Positions 35,405 through 44,431 of a DNA stretch of 64,000 nt are shown here, piece by piece. Source of the DNA: a virus; IMG/VR virus record IMGVR_UViG_3300032323_003202, positions 1 to 64,000 of that record; one strand, given 5' to 3'. Within the stretch, counting starts at the first letter, position 1, and every line of letters starts with the position of its first letter. Below the pieces are notes generated by a model. It had not been told where the DNA came from and did not search any database. It saw only the letters and a program-made list of their open reading frames with translations. The translations under genes and the position numbers were made by a program.

Positions 35405-35426
35405 AAACCACTCAATGAGTGGTTTT
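35404..35426. terminator. Bidirectional intrinsic terminator
   Basis: AAAACCACTC, AAT, GAGTGGTTTT between convergent genes. Confidence 0.8.
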
Positions 35427-35428
35427 AT

Positions 35429-36190
35429 TTATTTTATCCAGAACCATTTCATGGTCTTTTCCCAAGATTGTGGTGTTTCTACCATATAATACATTGAATC
35501 ATTAGGTTTTAATATAACATTAAGTCCTACTCCTGCTGTATTTTCAGTTCTCATAACAATTATCTTATCAGGATCAATGAAAGGTGTTACTATAAGATTC
35601 ATACCACCAAGTATAGATGTATTATTATCAATTATTTGTTCATAACCCTGAATATATTGTATAACATTTTTACCAACTATAACAGTATTTGCAATACCTT
35701 TAGCACTTTCCATTGCAATAAAATTACTACACATTGTAATTTTTGTTAAAACTCTTCTTTTAAATGATTCAAATGAATCTAAACCATTATAAGTTGGTAT
35801 GGTAAGATTTAAAGTATTACCAGGTAACTTAGCAATTGAAGTAGGTACATTTTTAGTTAAACTTTCTAACTTATTAAATACTTCATATTCTAAATCTTTG
35901 AAAGATGTAAATTTCTGAGCTCTTGTATTTACTGTGAATAATTTTGGACTTATTGTTGGATATGATCCAAACCCAGTGTTAGGTAAATTATTTCTATTTT
36001 CCCATTCAATTTCATCTTTTTCATCTAAAATGATGTCAATTGCTAATTCTCTGTTTTCTCTTTTTAACTCTCTGAGTTGAGCATCTTCATCTTCTGTAAT
36101 CATATCTATATAACTTAGTGAGATTGATGGTAGATAAGGATTTTTAGTATCTTCTGTATAGTTACAGATTTTTTCTATATTTGTTTTCAT
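35429..36190 (-). CDS. Hypothetical protein, weakly capsid-like
   Basis: 253 residues from the ATG at 36190, whose start overlaps the upstream stop (TAATG); the longer frame up to 36238 would lie inside the glycosyltransferase gene. The second half (NTVIVGKNVIQYIQGYEQI, GGMNLIVTPFIDPDKIIVMR, GVGLNVILKPNDSMYYM) resembles the C-terminal part of HK97-fold capsid proteins, where a VGKxV strand precedes a 'G..l.v.P..dpd.iiv' strand. It is the last gene of the glycosyltransferase operon, so it may be a head or decoration protein modified by those enzymes. Tentative. Confidence 0.78.
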   Translation of the reverse strand: MKTNIEKICNYTEDTKNPYLPSISLSYIDMITEDEDAQLRELKRENRELAIDIILDEKDEIEWENRNNLPNTGFGSYPTISPKLFTVNTRAQKFTSFKDLEYEVFNKLESLTKNVPTSIAKLPGNTLNLTIPTYNGLDSFESFKRRVLTKITMCSNFIAMESAKGIANTVIVGKNVIQYIQGYEQIIDNNTSILGGMNLIVTPFIDPDKIIVMRTENTAGVGLNVILKPNDSMYYMVETPQSWEKTMKWFWIK

Positions 36191-36867
36191 TATACTTTTA
36201 ATCTTTCTTCTAAAGCAAGTAATTTCCTTTTGTTCCAAGTTTCTTGATCAACTTGCCACTTTAAATGATATTGTTGGTCTGCTTGATCTGGTTGTCTTAA
36301 TCCAGCTGAGTGATGAACATGTAGAAATTGAACTCCATCATGATATCCATTTATTATCATTCCTAAATCTTTACAATTTAAAAATAACTCACAATCTGAA
36401 AACATATGATTATATGCAGGATGATATATTACTTTATTTATTTTTTTCAAACAACCATAACTCATAAGAGGTATTGTTATACAAGGATCAATCATATTTG
36501 AAGAATCTTCTAATTGATAACCATCTGGAACAAATAGACATCCATCTTGGTCTTTAAATTTATTTACAAGATAAGTGTCCCAACTATCAGGTGGTAGAAA
36601 GTCATCTGATGCAAAAACTACAACATCTGAATCATTTTCACATTCTAAAGTTGAACTTAGTATATATGATGGATAACAAACTCCTATTTTATCTGTATTT
36701 ACAACTTTTACCTCAACTGGATAGTCTTTTAAAAATTCTTTATGTTCTTCCCAGTTTACTGCAACAATAGTTCTTATATTCTCTTTATTATCTGCCTTTT
36801 CCATCCACTTCTGATGAAAATTTTTAAATTGTGTTGGTCTAATAGTACACCAAAGTATAGTTATCAT
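36190..36867 (-). CDS. Glycosyltransferase-like protein
   Basis: 225 residues with a Rossmann-type GT-A start (MITILWCTIRP), a DxD-like acidic turn in VVVFASDDFLPPDSWD and a His-rich C-terminus (FLHVHHSAGLRQPDQADQQYHLKW). This suits a GT2-type sugar transferase using a nucleotide sugar and Mn2+. It starts where the upstream GT ends (one-base overlap of stop and start), so the operon is translationally coupled. Target unknown. Confidence 0.82.
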   Translation of the reverse strand: MITILWCTIRPTQFKNFHQKWMEKADNKENIRTIVAVNWEEHKEFLKDYPVEVKVVNTDKIGVCYPSYILSSTLECENDSDVVVFASDDFLPPDSWDTYLVNKFKDQDGCLFVPDGYQLEDSSNMIDPCITIPLMSYGCLKKINKVIYHPAYNHMFSDCELFLNCKDLGMIINGYHDGVQFLHVHHSAGLRQPDQADQQYHLKWQVDQETWNKRKLLALEERLKV

Positions 36868-37631
36868 TATGTTATCTTTCTATTTTTATCTCCAATAAAT
36901 GGTTTAACTGAATCAATATATTCTTTTAATTTATCCTTAGTTATACTTACATAGTTATTATATATCTGTAAATTTCTATAATACCATTGTTGTTCAGGTT
37001 GAACTTTGTTATGATATAAATGATAACAATTATTATCATTTTCTTTCCATTTCAAGAAGTGTTTTACTTTGATACTCATTGCATCATCTTCAGCACCCCA
37101 ACCAAAGAACTCTTCTGGCCAACCCCCTATTCTTTCTAATGCTTCTTTAGTAAAAATAGTCATTGCACCACACATTGGTAATTTTTGATGGTCTAACTCA
37201 CCTCTACCAGGTCTTTGAATATTAAATATTTCATTACAATCCAATTTATTTTCATTTGGGTCTAAGTCAACTAATCTAATATGTGGTGAAACAAAGTCAT
37301 AATTTTCTAATTCATCTATTGATGATAGTATGTGTTTGGTATCAATTAAGTTATCCGCATCTCCAAACACAATAGTATCAGTAGTTGCAGATTTCCAAGC
37401 AACATTTAAACTCCAAGATTTATTAAATGGTAGTGGGTTACTCATAAAAATATAATTTTCATTGGTTATTATATTTTTAGTAGGTAGTATAGGTTCTAAA
37501 CCTTGTTCAATAACAATTACTTCACAATTCAAGTTTGAATCTTTTATATTTTTTAATACTTTTTCTAATGTAAGAGCTCTATCATCAGTATATTTAAAAG
37601 GTATTATATAAGTAAAATTAAAACTGGTCAT
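36867..37631 (-). CDS. Glycosyltransferase with GT7C-like motif
   Basis: 254 residues. N-terminal GT-A domain (FTYIIPFKYTDDR, VIVIEQG), the DxD motif FGDAD at 89-93, and the acceptor-side motif GGWPEEFFGWGAEDDAM near 166-182, closely matching the GWGxEDDD signature of beta-1,4-galactosyltransferase-type C-terminal domains. Likely transfers a hexose from a nucleotide sugar. It overlaps the previous gene by 14 nt. Confidence 0.9.
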   Translation of the reverse strand: MTSFNFTYIIPFKYTDDRALTLEKVLKNIKDSNLNCEVIVIEQGLEPILPTKNIITNENYIFMSNPLPFNKSWSLNVAWKSATTDTIVFGDADNLIDTKHILSSIDELENYDFVSPHIRLVDLDPNENKLDCNEIFNIQRPGRGELDHQKLPMCGAMTIFTKEALERIGGWPEEFFGWGAEDDAMSIKVKHFLKWKENDNNCYHLYHNKVQPEQQWYYRNLQIYNNYVSITKDKLKEYIDSVKPFIGDKNRKIT

Positions 37632-38355
37632 ATTTATTAATTTGTGAATTTTTTGGCATACTAAGATTTATTGATTTAATTAAATCTTCTTTAGATAGAT
37701 TATTTAATGTTTGAAGTAGTTGTAGATTTCTTTGTTGTAAAACCATATTAGGCATTTCTCTATTATAGTATAATTGATAACCTTTTTGGTCAAGCTCAGT
37801 CCAATTTAGAAATTGTTTTACTTTATTTGATAAAAATTCATCTTCACCATGTCCAATAAGTTCTTCATACCAGCCACCTATTTTTTGTATAGCATCTTTT
37901 CTGAAAATACAAAAACTCTCACATATTGATTTTTCTCTACCAAATCTATCAATATTTAAAATATCTGGTAATTGTAAACCTGATTCATTTTGTTGAAGTT
38001 CAATTTGTTTTTTATAAGGACTAACCATATCATATTTTTCTATTAGTTTAAGTCCTTCAATAAATTTATTAGGATCCATAATTATTCCTAAATCAGAAAA
38101 TACTATTACATTTGATTTTGATAATTTTGTTCCAACATTAAATCCCCAGGCTTTATTATAGGGTTTATTTGATTTTAGGAAAACTTGTCTTGCTTTTAAA
38201 GGTAGGTGTGAAATTTTTGAGTGTGTATCTTGTTCAACAAGAATAACATCAACCCCTGCAAATCCATTAATCCAGTCAAGAGTTCTTTTTAGATTATTGA
38301 ATTTTTCTAAAGAATGTCTATACCCTATTATAAAGGTAAAAGTGTGTGTATTCAT
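37618..38355 (-). CDS. Glycosyltransferase, paralogue of its neighbour
   Basis: 245 residues with the same layout as the next gene: HTFTFIIGYRHS, VDVILVEQD, the acidic turn FSDLG at 86-90 (DxD is degenerate, D-L-G) and GGWYEELIGHGEDEF, a variant of GWGxEDD. The two probably arose by tandem duplication. The altered DxD may mean a changed metal or donor requirement, or loss of activity. First of four overlapping leftward genes. Confidence 0.88.
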   Translation of the reverse strand: MNTHTFTFIIGYRHSLEKFNNLKRTLDWINGFAGVDVILVEQDTHSKISHLPLKARQVFLKSNKPYNKAWGFNVGTKLSKSNVIVFSDLGIIMDPNKFIEGLKLIEKYDMVSPYKKQIELQQNESGLQLPDILNIDRFGREKSICESFCIFRKDAIQKIGGWYEELIGHGEDEFLSNKVKQFLNWTELDQKGYQLYYNREMPNMVLQQRNLQLLQTLNNLSKEDLIKSINLSMPKNSQINKYDQF

Positions 38356-38394
38356 TCATAATTAATTATTTTTTTAATTATATGAATAAAAAAC

Positions 38395-38547
38395 TTATTG
38401 TTTAGGAGTAATATACTCTTTTTGATTAATTATAGTTAACATTTGATTAGTTGATAATTCATTATGATTCCAATTCATCTTCTTACAGAAGTTTAATAGA
38501 AACTTTTCTCTTAATAATGAAATGTTTTCTTTTTGTGATTTATCCAT
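38395..38547 (-). CDS. Small hypothetical protein (50 residues)
   Basis: Reads MDKSQKENISLLREKFLLNF and ends in EYITPKQ. It is helical, with Cys-Lys-Lys near the middle. The gap between the glycosyltransferase cluster and the divergent 2H gene is otherwise empty, the frame is open with a TTATATATAAAA stretch upstream, and the codon use resembles its neighbours. Too short for routine gene calling; function unknown. Confidence 0.65.
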   Translation of the reverse strand: MDKSQKENISLLREKFLLNFCKKMNWNHNELSTNQMLTIINQKEYITPKQ

Positions 38548-38590
38548 AATTTAATTTTTATTTTATATATAATTTTATTATCTTTGCAGT

Positions 38591-39169
38591 ATGGTATTTA
38601 AAGTAAGAGGTATATTAGATTTCAGTCCAGAGGACAAAACTAAGAAGCATGTTAGTCAAGCTTCTTGGAAGAAAGTTGCTATGATACGTACTAATTGTGA
38701 GTTAGATAGATACTATGCTTGGTTTTTGAAAAAAAGATTTAATCTTGAGTTAGTTAGAAACTTGAGAGGTACTCACGTTACTTTTATTAATGATAGAATG
38801 GATGCTAAAACATTCAACCAATTTGCTGAATTATTTACTGGTAAAGAAATTGACTTTTATGTTGAAACAGAACCAAGAAGTAATGGTGAACACTGGTGGT
38901 TAAGAGTTCATTGTCCGGAAGCTGAAAGTATCAGAGAAATAATGGGTTTATCAAGAGAACCATTCTTTGGTATGCACTTAACATTAGGAAGAGCTGAAGA
39001 AAGATACCCAGAGGGTGTTGAAGAGAATAATAATTCAATTTTGAAAATTAAAAAAGATTACATAGAACACTCTGAGTATATCTTAGAATGTTGTAAAAGA
39101 CATGAATTAATTTCTAATGAACCAAGAAAACCATTAAGTGAATTAAAAATAGTAGAATGGAACAAATAG
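38591..39169 (+). CDS. 2H phosphoesterase-like protein
   Basis: 192 residues with two H-x-T motifs: HVT at 62-64 and HLT at 129-131, the signature of the 2H phosphoesterase fold (2'-5' RNA ligase, cyclic phosphodiesterase, Thg1-independent RNA repair enzymes). Phage members cleave cyclic-oligoadenylate messengers or process RNA ends; which applies here is unknown. Immediately before the ATG is TATCTTTG (38579-38586), the -7 consensus TAnnTTTG of Bacteroidota host promoters, but without a convincing -33 TTTG. Overlaps the next gene by 13 nt. Confidence 0.87.
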   Translation: MVFKVRGILDFSPEDKTKKHVSQASWKKVAMIRTNCELDRYYAWFLKKRFNLELVRNLRGTHVTFINDRMDAKTFNQFAELFTGKEIDFYVETEPRSNGEHWWLRVHCPEAESIREIMGLSREPFFGMHLTLGRAEERYPEGVEENNNSILKIKKDYIEHSEYILECCKRHELISNEPRKPLSELKIVEWNK

Positions 39170-39648
39170 TAAATTATATAGAAAATACATATGAGTTTGA
39201 AATTGTACCTTGTTCAATTCCAGCTAGTGACTTTCAATACATAAAAAGAAACTTTTACATTTGGATAATGAATAGTGTGAGTAAGAAACTATTCTACTTT
39301 TTAAGAGATAAAGTTTCACCTATAAAGTTTTTAGAAGAAAGACCTGATGGTACTATTTGGTTGAGAAAAAGAATGTCTGATAATAAATTATGTGAAATTG
39401 AAGTTAAGACAATTTATCTATATGACCATAGTACACAAGTTAAACTACCAGATGGTAATTATTCATTTCCTACAGAATATCATAATTATTCAATAAGATT
39501 GGTAAATGATTATCTTTATGTACATAATCTTGATGAAATACAGATAGAAAAGTTAGATACTATATTAATAGATAAACATCTTTGTCAGATTCCTGAGTTG
39601 AAAGAGTTTAATAGAAATAAAAAACTTGAAAATATATTAAATAATTAA
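39157..39648 (+). CDS. Hypothetical protein
   Basis: 163 residues, overlapping the end of the 2H phosphoesterase gene by 13 nt. Alpha/beta with many aromatic residues (FYIWIMNSVSKKLFYFLRDK, TIYLYDHS). No motif recognised. Cotranscribed and coupled with the 2H gene, so a role with it is possible. Confidence 0.78.
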   Translation: MEQIVNYIENTYEFEIVPCSIPASDFQYIKRNFYIWIMNSVSKKLFYFLRDKVSPIKFLEERPDGTIWLRKRMSDNKLCEIEVKTIYLYDHSTQVKLPDGNYSFPTEYHNYSIRLVNDYLYVHNLDEIQIEKLDTILIDKHLCQIPELKEFNRNKKLENILNN

Positions 39649-39668
39649 TCATGATGTTACATGATTAA
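39645..39668 (+). promoter_or_regulatory. RNA hairpin between two genes
   Basis: TTAATCATG, loop ATGTTA, CATGATTAA: a perfect 9-bp stem that overlaps the stop codon of the upstream gene. No T run follows, so it is not a typical terminator. It stands directly before a second, larger hairpin. Confidence 0.6.
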
Positions 39669-39680
39669 ACAAATCTATAG

Positions 39681-39720
39681 TTATTCATATAACAAGAAAC
39701 TAATTTTGTTATATGAATAA
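39681..39720 (+). promoter_or_regulatory. 15-bp perfect hairpin covering the thyA start codon
   Basis: TTATTCATATAACAA (39681-39695) pairs without mismatch with TTGTTATATGAATAA (39706-39720); the loop is 10 nt. The ATG of the thymidylate synthase gene (39713-39715) lies inside the 3' arm, so the folded RNA would hide the start. Suggests translational control; regulator unknown. Confidence 0.65.
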
Positions 39721-40819
39721 TAATGTAGATAAACAATACCTTGATTTTTTAAGACATATTCTTAAAAATGGTGTTAAAAAAATTGATAGAACAGGTACAG
39801 GAACAATATCTGTATTTGACTACTCTATGAGATTTAATATGAGTGAAGGATTCCCTTTACTTACTTCCAAAAAAATGTTCACTAAAGCAGTTATCATAGA
39901 ACTTATGTGGTTCTTGAAAGGTGATACCAATATCAAATACCTAGTTGATAATGGTTGTAATATCTGGAATGGTGATGCTTATAAGGCATATGAGAGATAT
40001 GTTTTCTCTACAGAAGAAAAAATAAGAAAAGAAAATTGGCAATGTGATTTTCAACCAATTGAGATTATGACTAAAGAACAATTTGTTGATAATATGAGAA
40101 ATGACCCTGAGTTTCATGAAAGATGGGGTGACTTAGGTCCTGTTTATGGTGCTCAATGGAGAAATTGGGAAGGTGTTTCTGCTGGTATGGCAATTTCACG
40201 TGATATGGAATGGGGTTCTAATAATGTAGAAGAAGAGAAATATGGTATAGACCAAATTGCTAATCTTATTAATGATCTTAGAACTGATCCAGACTCAAGA
40301 AGACTTATGGTTAATGCTTGGAATGTTTCAGAAATTGAAAATATGACTTTACCACCTTGTCACTTTGGATTTCAATGTTATACTACAGAAATGACATTTG
40401 AACAAAGACTAGAACACTGGTGTAGTTCATTAGGTAAACACATTAGTTATGGTAATGACTTTGATGAAAAGAAATTAGATGAATTGAATGTTCCAAAGAG
40501 AAAATTGGATTTGAAATGGTTTCAAAGGTCAGTTGATTCATTTTTGGGATTACCATTCAATATTACATCTTATGCATTACTATTACATCTATTGGCAAGA
40601 GAAGTTAATATGGTTCCAAATGATTTAATATTTTCAGGTGGTGATTGTCATATATACCTTAATCATGTTGATGTTGTTAAAAAACAATTAGAACAAGAAA
40701 CATATAAGTTACCAAAATTAGAATTATCTAATAAATCAATTGATGATATAAAATATGAAGATTTTAATATAATTGGATATCAATCATCACCAACTCTTAA
40801 AGGTGAGTTGTCAAATTAA
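39713..40819 (+). CDS. thyA: Thymidylate synthase
   Basis: Converts dUMP to dTMP with methylenetetrahydrofolate. Conserved parts: DRTGTGTISVF, FPLLTSKK, ELMWFLKGDTN, GPVYGAQWRNW, SRRLMVNAWN, catalytic Cys216 in LPPCHFGFQCY, and QRSVDSFLGLPFNITSYALL with the DIYLNH-type HIYLNH motif. At 368 residues it is about 100 longer than E. coli ThyA (264), because of insertions at roughly 95-135, 152-178 and 225-262. All catalytic residues are kept, so it should be active. Start codon lies within a hairpin. Phage thymidylate supply for an AT-rich genome is a clear rationale. Confidence 0.96.
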   Translation: MNNNVDKQYLDFLRHILKNGVKKIDRTGTGTISVFDYSMRFNMSEGFPLLTSKKMFTKAVIIELMWFLKGDTNIKYLVDNGCNIWNGDAYKAYERYVFSTEEKIRKENWQCDFQPIEIMTKEQFVDNMRNDPEFHERWGDLGPVYGAQWRNWEGVSAGMAISRDMEWGSNNVEEEKYGIDQIANLINDLRTDPDSRRLMVNAWNVSEIENMTLPPCHFGFQCYTTEMTFEQRLEHWCSSLGKHISYGNDFDEKKLDELNVPKRKLDLKWFQRSVDSFLGLPFNITSYALLLHLLAREVNMVPNDLIFSGGDCHIYLNHVDVVKKQLEQETYKLPKLELSNKSIDDIKYEDFNIIGYQSSPTLKGELSN

Positions 40820-40835
40820 AAAATAAAATAATAAA

Positions 40836-41327
40836 ATGAGTAATTTAAGCACAATGAACTATTTAGATAGTATAGTTGAACAAATAAAAACTATTGATAC
40901 TACTGACTTACCAGATAAAGTAAGTGATGAAGCAGTTAATACAATTATAGAAGAACAAAAAACCTTCTTTTGGATAAGACTTTATATAAAAGATGAACAA
41001 CCAAATATTGAAGTTGGTGATGATGTTACAATTCATTATACACCAAGTGGTGAAAAAATGACAACAAAGTTTATCTGTTATGGTAAACAAGGTTTAGATA
41101 AAGATAATGGTGATATAGTAACCCATTATAATACAGAGGATGATAAAAAAGTTCTTTGTTTAATGGTTGATGAAAAAACAGTTAACTTTAGTAAAGAAAT
41201 TCCATTTATAAGAACTCTGTTCAAAACAGGTAGACACTTTGAATACCAATTAGTAAGAAGAGATGAATTACAATTTATAATTGATAAAAATAATATTATT
41301 TTAGATTACTATGACACTTCTTTCTAA
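40836..41327 (+). CDS. Hypothetical protein
   Basis: 163 residues. N-terminal helices (SNLSTMNYLDSIVEQIKTID) precede a beta-rich domain (VGDDVTIHYTPSGEKMTTKFICYG). No known motif. 16 bp behind thyA, and its stop overlaps the next gene by 17 nt, so probably one operon with thyA. Confidence 0.78.
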   Translation: MSNLSTMNYLDSIVEQIKTIDTTDLPDKVSDEAVNTIIEEQKTFFWIRLYIKDEQPNIEVGDDVTIHYTPSGEKMTTKFICYGKQGLDKDNGDIVTHYNTEDDKKVLCLMVDEKTVNFSKEIPFIRTLFKTGRHFEYQLVRRDELQFIIDKNNIILDYYDTSF

Positions 41328-41814
41328 AGAAATAGAAAAATACTTCAATCTTATTAAAGTTGATAGTAATCCTGTTTCTTTCAATATAAGAGAAGTATTT
41401 AAAAATAATGGTAAAGTAGAATCTTCTATAAGAGAAGAGGTATATAATTTAGAAAAATATCAGTTAGACATAACTGATATTTCTTCTATTAAAACAATGT
41501 TATTTACCAACATGACATTATCTAATATCAAAGAGGTAAAAATATCTAAAAATACACTTATAATGCTTTTTAGAGATAATAAGAAGATTATTTTGAAAGA
41601 ACTAAAGGATATTTCATCAACTAATTTTATAATTACATCAACTGACATATTTAATAATTTTTTGACTGATATAGATTGTGAAGTAATTATAGATAATTCA
41701 GTTAATGATATTATTGTAGGAGAAAGAACAGATTTTTTATTAAGAGAAATATCATCAACAGAAATAGAGTTTTATTTTGATAAAAGTAAGTTTAATTGTT
41801 TAATAATTAAGTAA
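41311..41814 (+). CDS. Hypothetical protein
   Basis: 167 residues, alternating short strands and helices with many Ile, Ser and Asp residues; no motif or membrane segment. Overlaps the previous gene by 17 nt and converges with the leftward gene ending at 41807 (8-nt overlap). Function unknown. Confidence 0.75.
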   Translation: MTLLSKEIEKYFNLIKVDSNPVSFNIREVFKNNGKVESSIREEVYNLEKYQLDITDISSIKTMLFTNMTLSNIKEVKISKNTLIMLFRDNKKIILKELKDISSTNFIITSTDIFNNFLTDIDCEVIIDNSVNDIIVGERTDFLLREISSTEIEFYFDKSKFNCLIIK

Positions 41815-42142
41815 TTTCAAATTCAAAAGTCTCAAAATCTCTATTACCATATTTTACACTAACTTCAATACTATTTTTAGGATTAACAGAAGATGTTCCT
41901 AATAATTGACCAATTTTCATATCTCTGGTTTCTGTTGTATCATAAAAATTAACAACAATACGATAATCAGTTATTAAACCTGTTTCATGTAATCTTTTTC
42001 TAATTTTACTTCCTATCCAAGATGAAACCTCATGAGAAAATGAATCTGATTTTCTATGTATGAAAAATTCCAATGATTTTCTACAAAAGAACTCTATAAT
42101 ATCTTTAATATAGGTTCTTTCAATTTCTGCTAACTCTTTCAT
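41807..42142 (-). CDS. Hypothetical, possibly small structural protein
   Basis: 111 residues: a helical N-terminal half and a beta C-terminal half (LITDYRIVVNFYDTT...SIEVSVKYGNRDFETFEFEI). The strand order is reminiscent of the last domain of sheath or gp25-type baseplate proteins; gp25 of this phage also contains VVNFYD. The likeness is weak. Adjoins the upstream membrane-protein gene by a one-base overlap. Confidence 0.72.
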   Translation of the reverse strand: MKELAEIERTYIKDIIEFFCRKSLEFFIHRKSDSFSHEVSSWIGSKIRKRLHETGLITDYRIVVNFYDTTETRDMKIGQLLGTSSVNPKNSIEVSVKYGNRDFETFEFEIT

Positions 42143-42603
42143 TAATTAATTCCTAATTTTCTTAATTTAATATCTCTTTTAATAGAATCATCTACAACAA
42201 GTTGTATTTCTTTTTTACTTACCCATTTATCTTTCATAAAATCAATAATACCTTGTTTCTTTTTAGGATCTCTTGCAATTCCATCAGTTGATGTAAAATC
42301 AACAGCTCTAACTTTTACTTTATCTTTTGATGTGTCTAAAACCTCAAGTTCATAAGTAACTTTGAAACTTTCTTCTTTGTCTGTTTTTGGATTATAACAA
42401 AGTCCATAGTCAGGATAAATAACTTTATCACCTGGCTCAATTAGCATAAGTTCTTCATTGAACTTTTCCATTTCAGTATTTTTTGCTTTTATTTCAGTAA
42501 GTTCTTTTTTTAAAGATTCATTCTTTGAGTAGAATATATGTAATAGTATTATTAGGAAGAATAAACAACCTAATGAGACTAATAGAGCAATTTGTAATAT
42601 CAT
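42142..42603 (-). CDS. Single-pass membrane protein with coiled coil
   Basis: 153 residues. Residues 1-25 (MILQIALLVSLGCLFFLIILLHIFY) are one membrane helix without a cleavage site, so a type II or N-terminally anchored protein. Residues 27-55 are a Lys/Glu coiled coil, followed by a soluble beta-rich domain (GDKVIYPDYGLCYNP). Position and orientation do not identify it; spanin or lysis functions would need further evidence. The next leftward gene starts one base before its stop ends. Confidence 0.8.
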   Translation of the reverse strand: MILQIALLVSLGCLFFLIILLHIFYSKNESLKKELTEIKAKNTEMEKFNEELMLIEPGDKVIYPDYGLCYNPKTDKEESFKVTYELEVLDTSKDKVKVRAVDFTSTDGIARDPKKKQGIIDFMKDKWVSKKEIQLVVDDSIKRDIKLRKLGIN

Positions 42604-42694
42604 GATTTTTAGTTTCCTATTTTAGTATTTTTTAATAGTTTAGTTTAATAATTTTCTCAGTTTGACATTTCTGCACAAATTTAGTGAAAAAATA

Positions 42695-42705
42695 TTTAAT
42701 ATATA
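42695..42705 (+). promoter_or_regulatory. TATA-box promoter of the tagged operon
   Basis: TTTAATATATA 28 nt before the ATG at 42734; the leader is A-rich (ACAAATAAATTTATATTAAAAC). Confidence 0.5.
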
Positions 42706-42733
42706 CACTACAAATAAATTTATATTAAAACAT

Positions 42734-44431
42734 ATGAAATGGATTAGAAATAGAAACAAATTCCTTAATGAAGCAAAATTAAGAGATGTTATATTCCCTA
42801 CACAAGCTAAAGAAGTTGCTTCTAGATGGGGTGAAAAGTATTTAGACTATGAAGAGATAGAACCTACAAGTAGTATAGAACAAGGAAGGTGGAAATTAGA
42901 CTATGAGGATAAAATGGCAGTATTTTCAGCTTTTATGGATTGTGATATGGATGAAATAATTGAATTATTTGATAATTTACCACAAGCTTTTGTTAATTTT
43001 ATTTCTGAGGTAGCATCAGATAACATAAAAGGAATTGATATAAATAAACCTACTTTAGACCAGTTGGTATTTATTTTTAATCCTGTATTTAGAAAAATAT
43101 CTGTTAATGATACATTAGCAAATAATATGATTTCTAAAGATGAGAATGGCAGACCTATAAAAGATTCTGATGGAAATATGATTAGAGTTGAGAAAGTATC
43201 AGGTGAATTAGTTTTAACAAATAACTTAGTTAATATTAATACTATTCTTGATGATTATAATTCAATGGTTAATAAATATGTAAATGGTAATTTAGGTGAC
43301 AAGTATAAAAATTCTGATATATTGAATGATGATTTGTTCTATAATAATGACTTACAAAAATATGTAAGTGCTGCAAAAGATGATTCAAATTATGATTATG
43401 ATTGGAAATATGATGTTGAAATTTTTGAAAAAGATATTTATTTATCTATTAAACATAATCCAATGGATATATTAAATATGTCTATATCTAAATTCTACTC
43501 ATCTTGTCAACATTTATATACTGGTGGTCATAGAAGTCAATTACTGGCAAATGTGTTTGATCCTAATAGTATTCCTGCATTTTTAATTTTTGATTCACCT
43601 ATTTATAATAAAGAAAATCAAAAAATATCTGATGTAATGCCATTATCAAGAATGCAATTGAGAAAGATTGAAACTATGGATGAGAATAAGAATGTTAAAA
43701 TATATTTTGATAGAGCTTATCCTGATAGAATGCAAAATATTTTCCCAGAAATTGTTGAGAAATATACATCAAATAAAGAAGCTGAAACTACAAGTGGTTA
43801 TAATTATATTTATGCACCAGATATTGATTCAGGTGATGAGAATACATTAGAAAGACCATATCATGATAGAATTGAAGGTAGAATTATAAATAAAAAGAGA
43901 ATAGGTTCTAATATTAGAAGTCTTGACCTTTCTGCTATACATGATTGGAGTAATTTTATTATATCACCAAATAATAATCTTAAAGAATTAGTTATTGAAA
44001 CTACTCAACTACCTGAAAATCTATTAGATCTTAAACTAGAACTTGAATGGGTTAAGTTTAAATATTTGAAGTTAAATACATTAGAACCATTTTCTAAAAT
44101 ATCATATTCTGCTATAGCTTTTGAAAAATGTAAATTTGATAATAAGATATTTACAGATATTTTAAAGAATACTCCAGATGTTAAAAAGATAAAACTTATA
44201 AGTTGTGATAATGCAACAACTCCTAATTTTTCTAAATTCAAAAATTTAGAAGAGTTACACTTTATTTATACATTAGATACTATTAAACAATTAGAAAGAG
44301 CAATTAGAGGTGTTGAAAGTCTTAAAAGACTTGGAGTATCTGGTGATTTATTAACAAAAGAAACAAAACCATTTTTTGATTCATTAAAATCAAAAGGTGT
44401 AAAAATAGAAGTAACAGGACCATCTATATAA
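42734..44431 (+). CDS. Tagged leucine-rich-repeat-like protein
   Basis: 565 residues from the ATG at 42734; a TTG 24 codons upstream is rejected because the tag starts here. MKWIRNRNKFLNE/AKLRD is a tag variant with an exact L-N-E/A prohead-protease site. The middle (SKFYSSCQHLYTGGHR...DPNSIPAFLIFD...IYFDRAYPDRM) resembles a large domain recurring in T4-like phages. From residue ~390 the C-terminus has irregular Leu-rich repeats (IRSLDLSAIHDW, LKELVIETTQLP, LKYLKLNTLEPF-like). First gene of the tagged operon; one-base stop/start overlap with the next. Confidence 0.85.
   Translation: MKWIRNRNKFLNEAKLRDVIFPTQAKEVASRWGEKYLDYEEIEPTSSIEQGRWKLDYEDKMAVFSAFMDCDMDEIIELFDNLPQAFVNFISEVASDNIKGIDINKPTLDQLVFIFNPVFRKISVNDTLANNMISKDENGRPIKDSDGNMIRVEKVSGELVLTNNLVNINTILDDYNSMVNKYVNGNLGDKYKNSDILNDDLFYNNDLQKYVSAAKDDSNYDYDWKYDVEIFEKDIYLSIKHNPMDILNMSISKFYSSCQHLYTGGHRSQLLANVFDPNSIPAFLIFDSPIYNKENQKISDVMPLSRMQLRKIETMDENKNVKIYFDRAYPDRMQNIFPEIVEKYTSNKEAETTSGYNYIYAPDIDSGDENTLERPYHDRIEGRIINKKRIGSNIRSLDLSAIHDWSNFIISPNNNLKELVIETTQLPENLLDLKLELEWVKFKYLKLNTLEPFSKISYSAIAFEKCKFDNKIFTDILKNTPDVKKIKLISCDNATTPNFSKFKNLEELHFIYTLDTIKQLERAIRGVESLKRLGVSGDLLTKETKPFFDSLKSKGVKIEVTGPSI

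Noticed and set aside
38579-38586. TATCTTTG as a host-type (TAnnTTTG) promoter of the 2H gene
   Set aside because: It fits the -7 consensus, but no TTTG is found about 19 nt upstream and it is only 4 nt from the ATG; noted in the gene entry but not called as a separate site.
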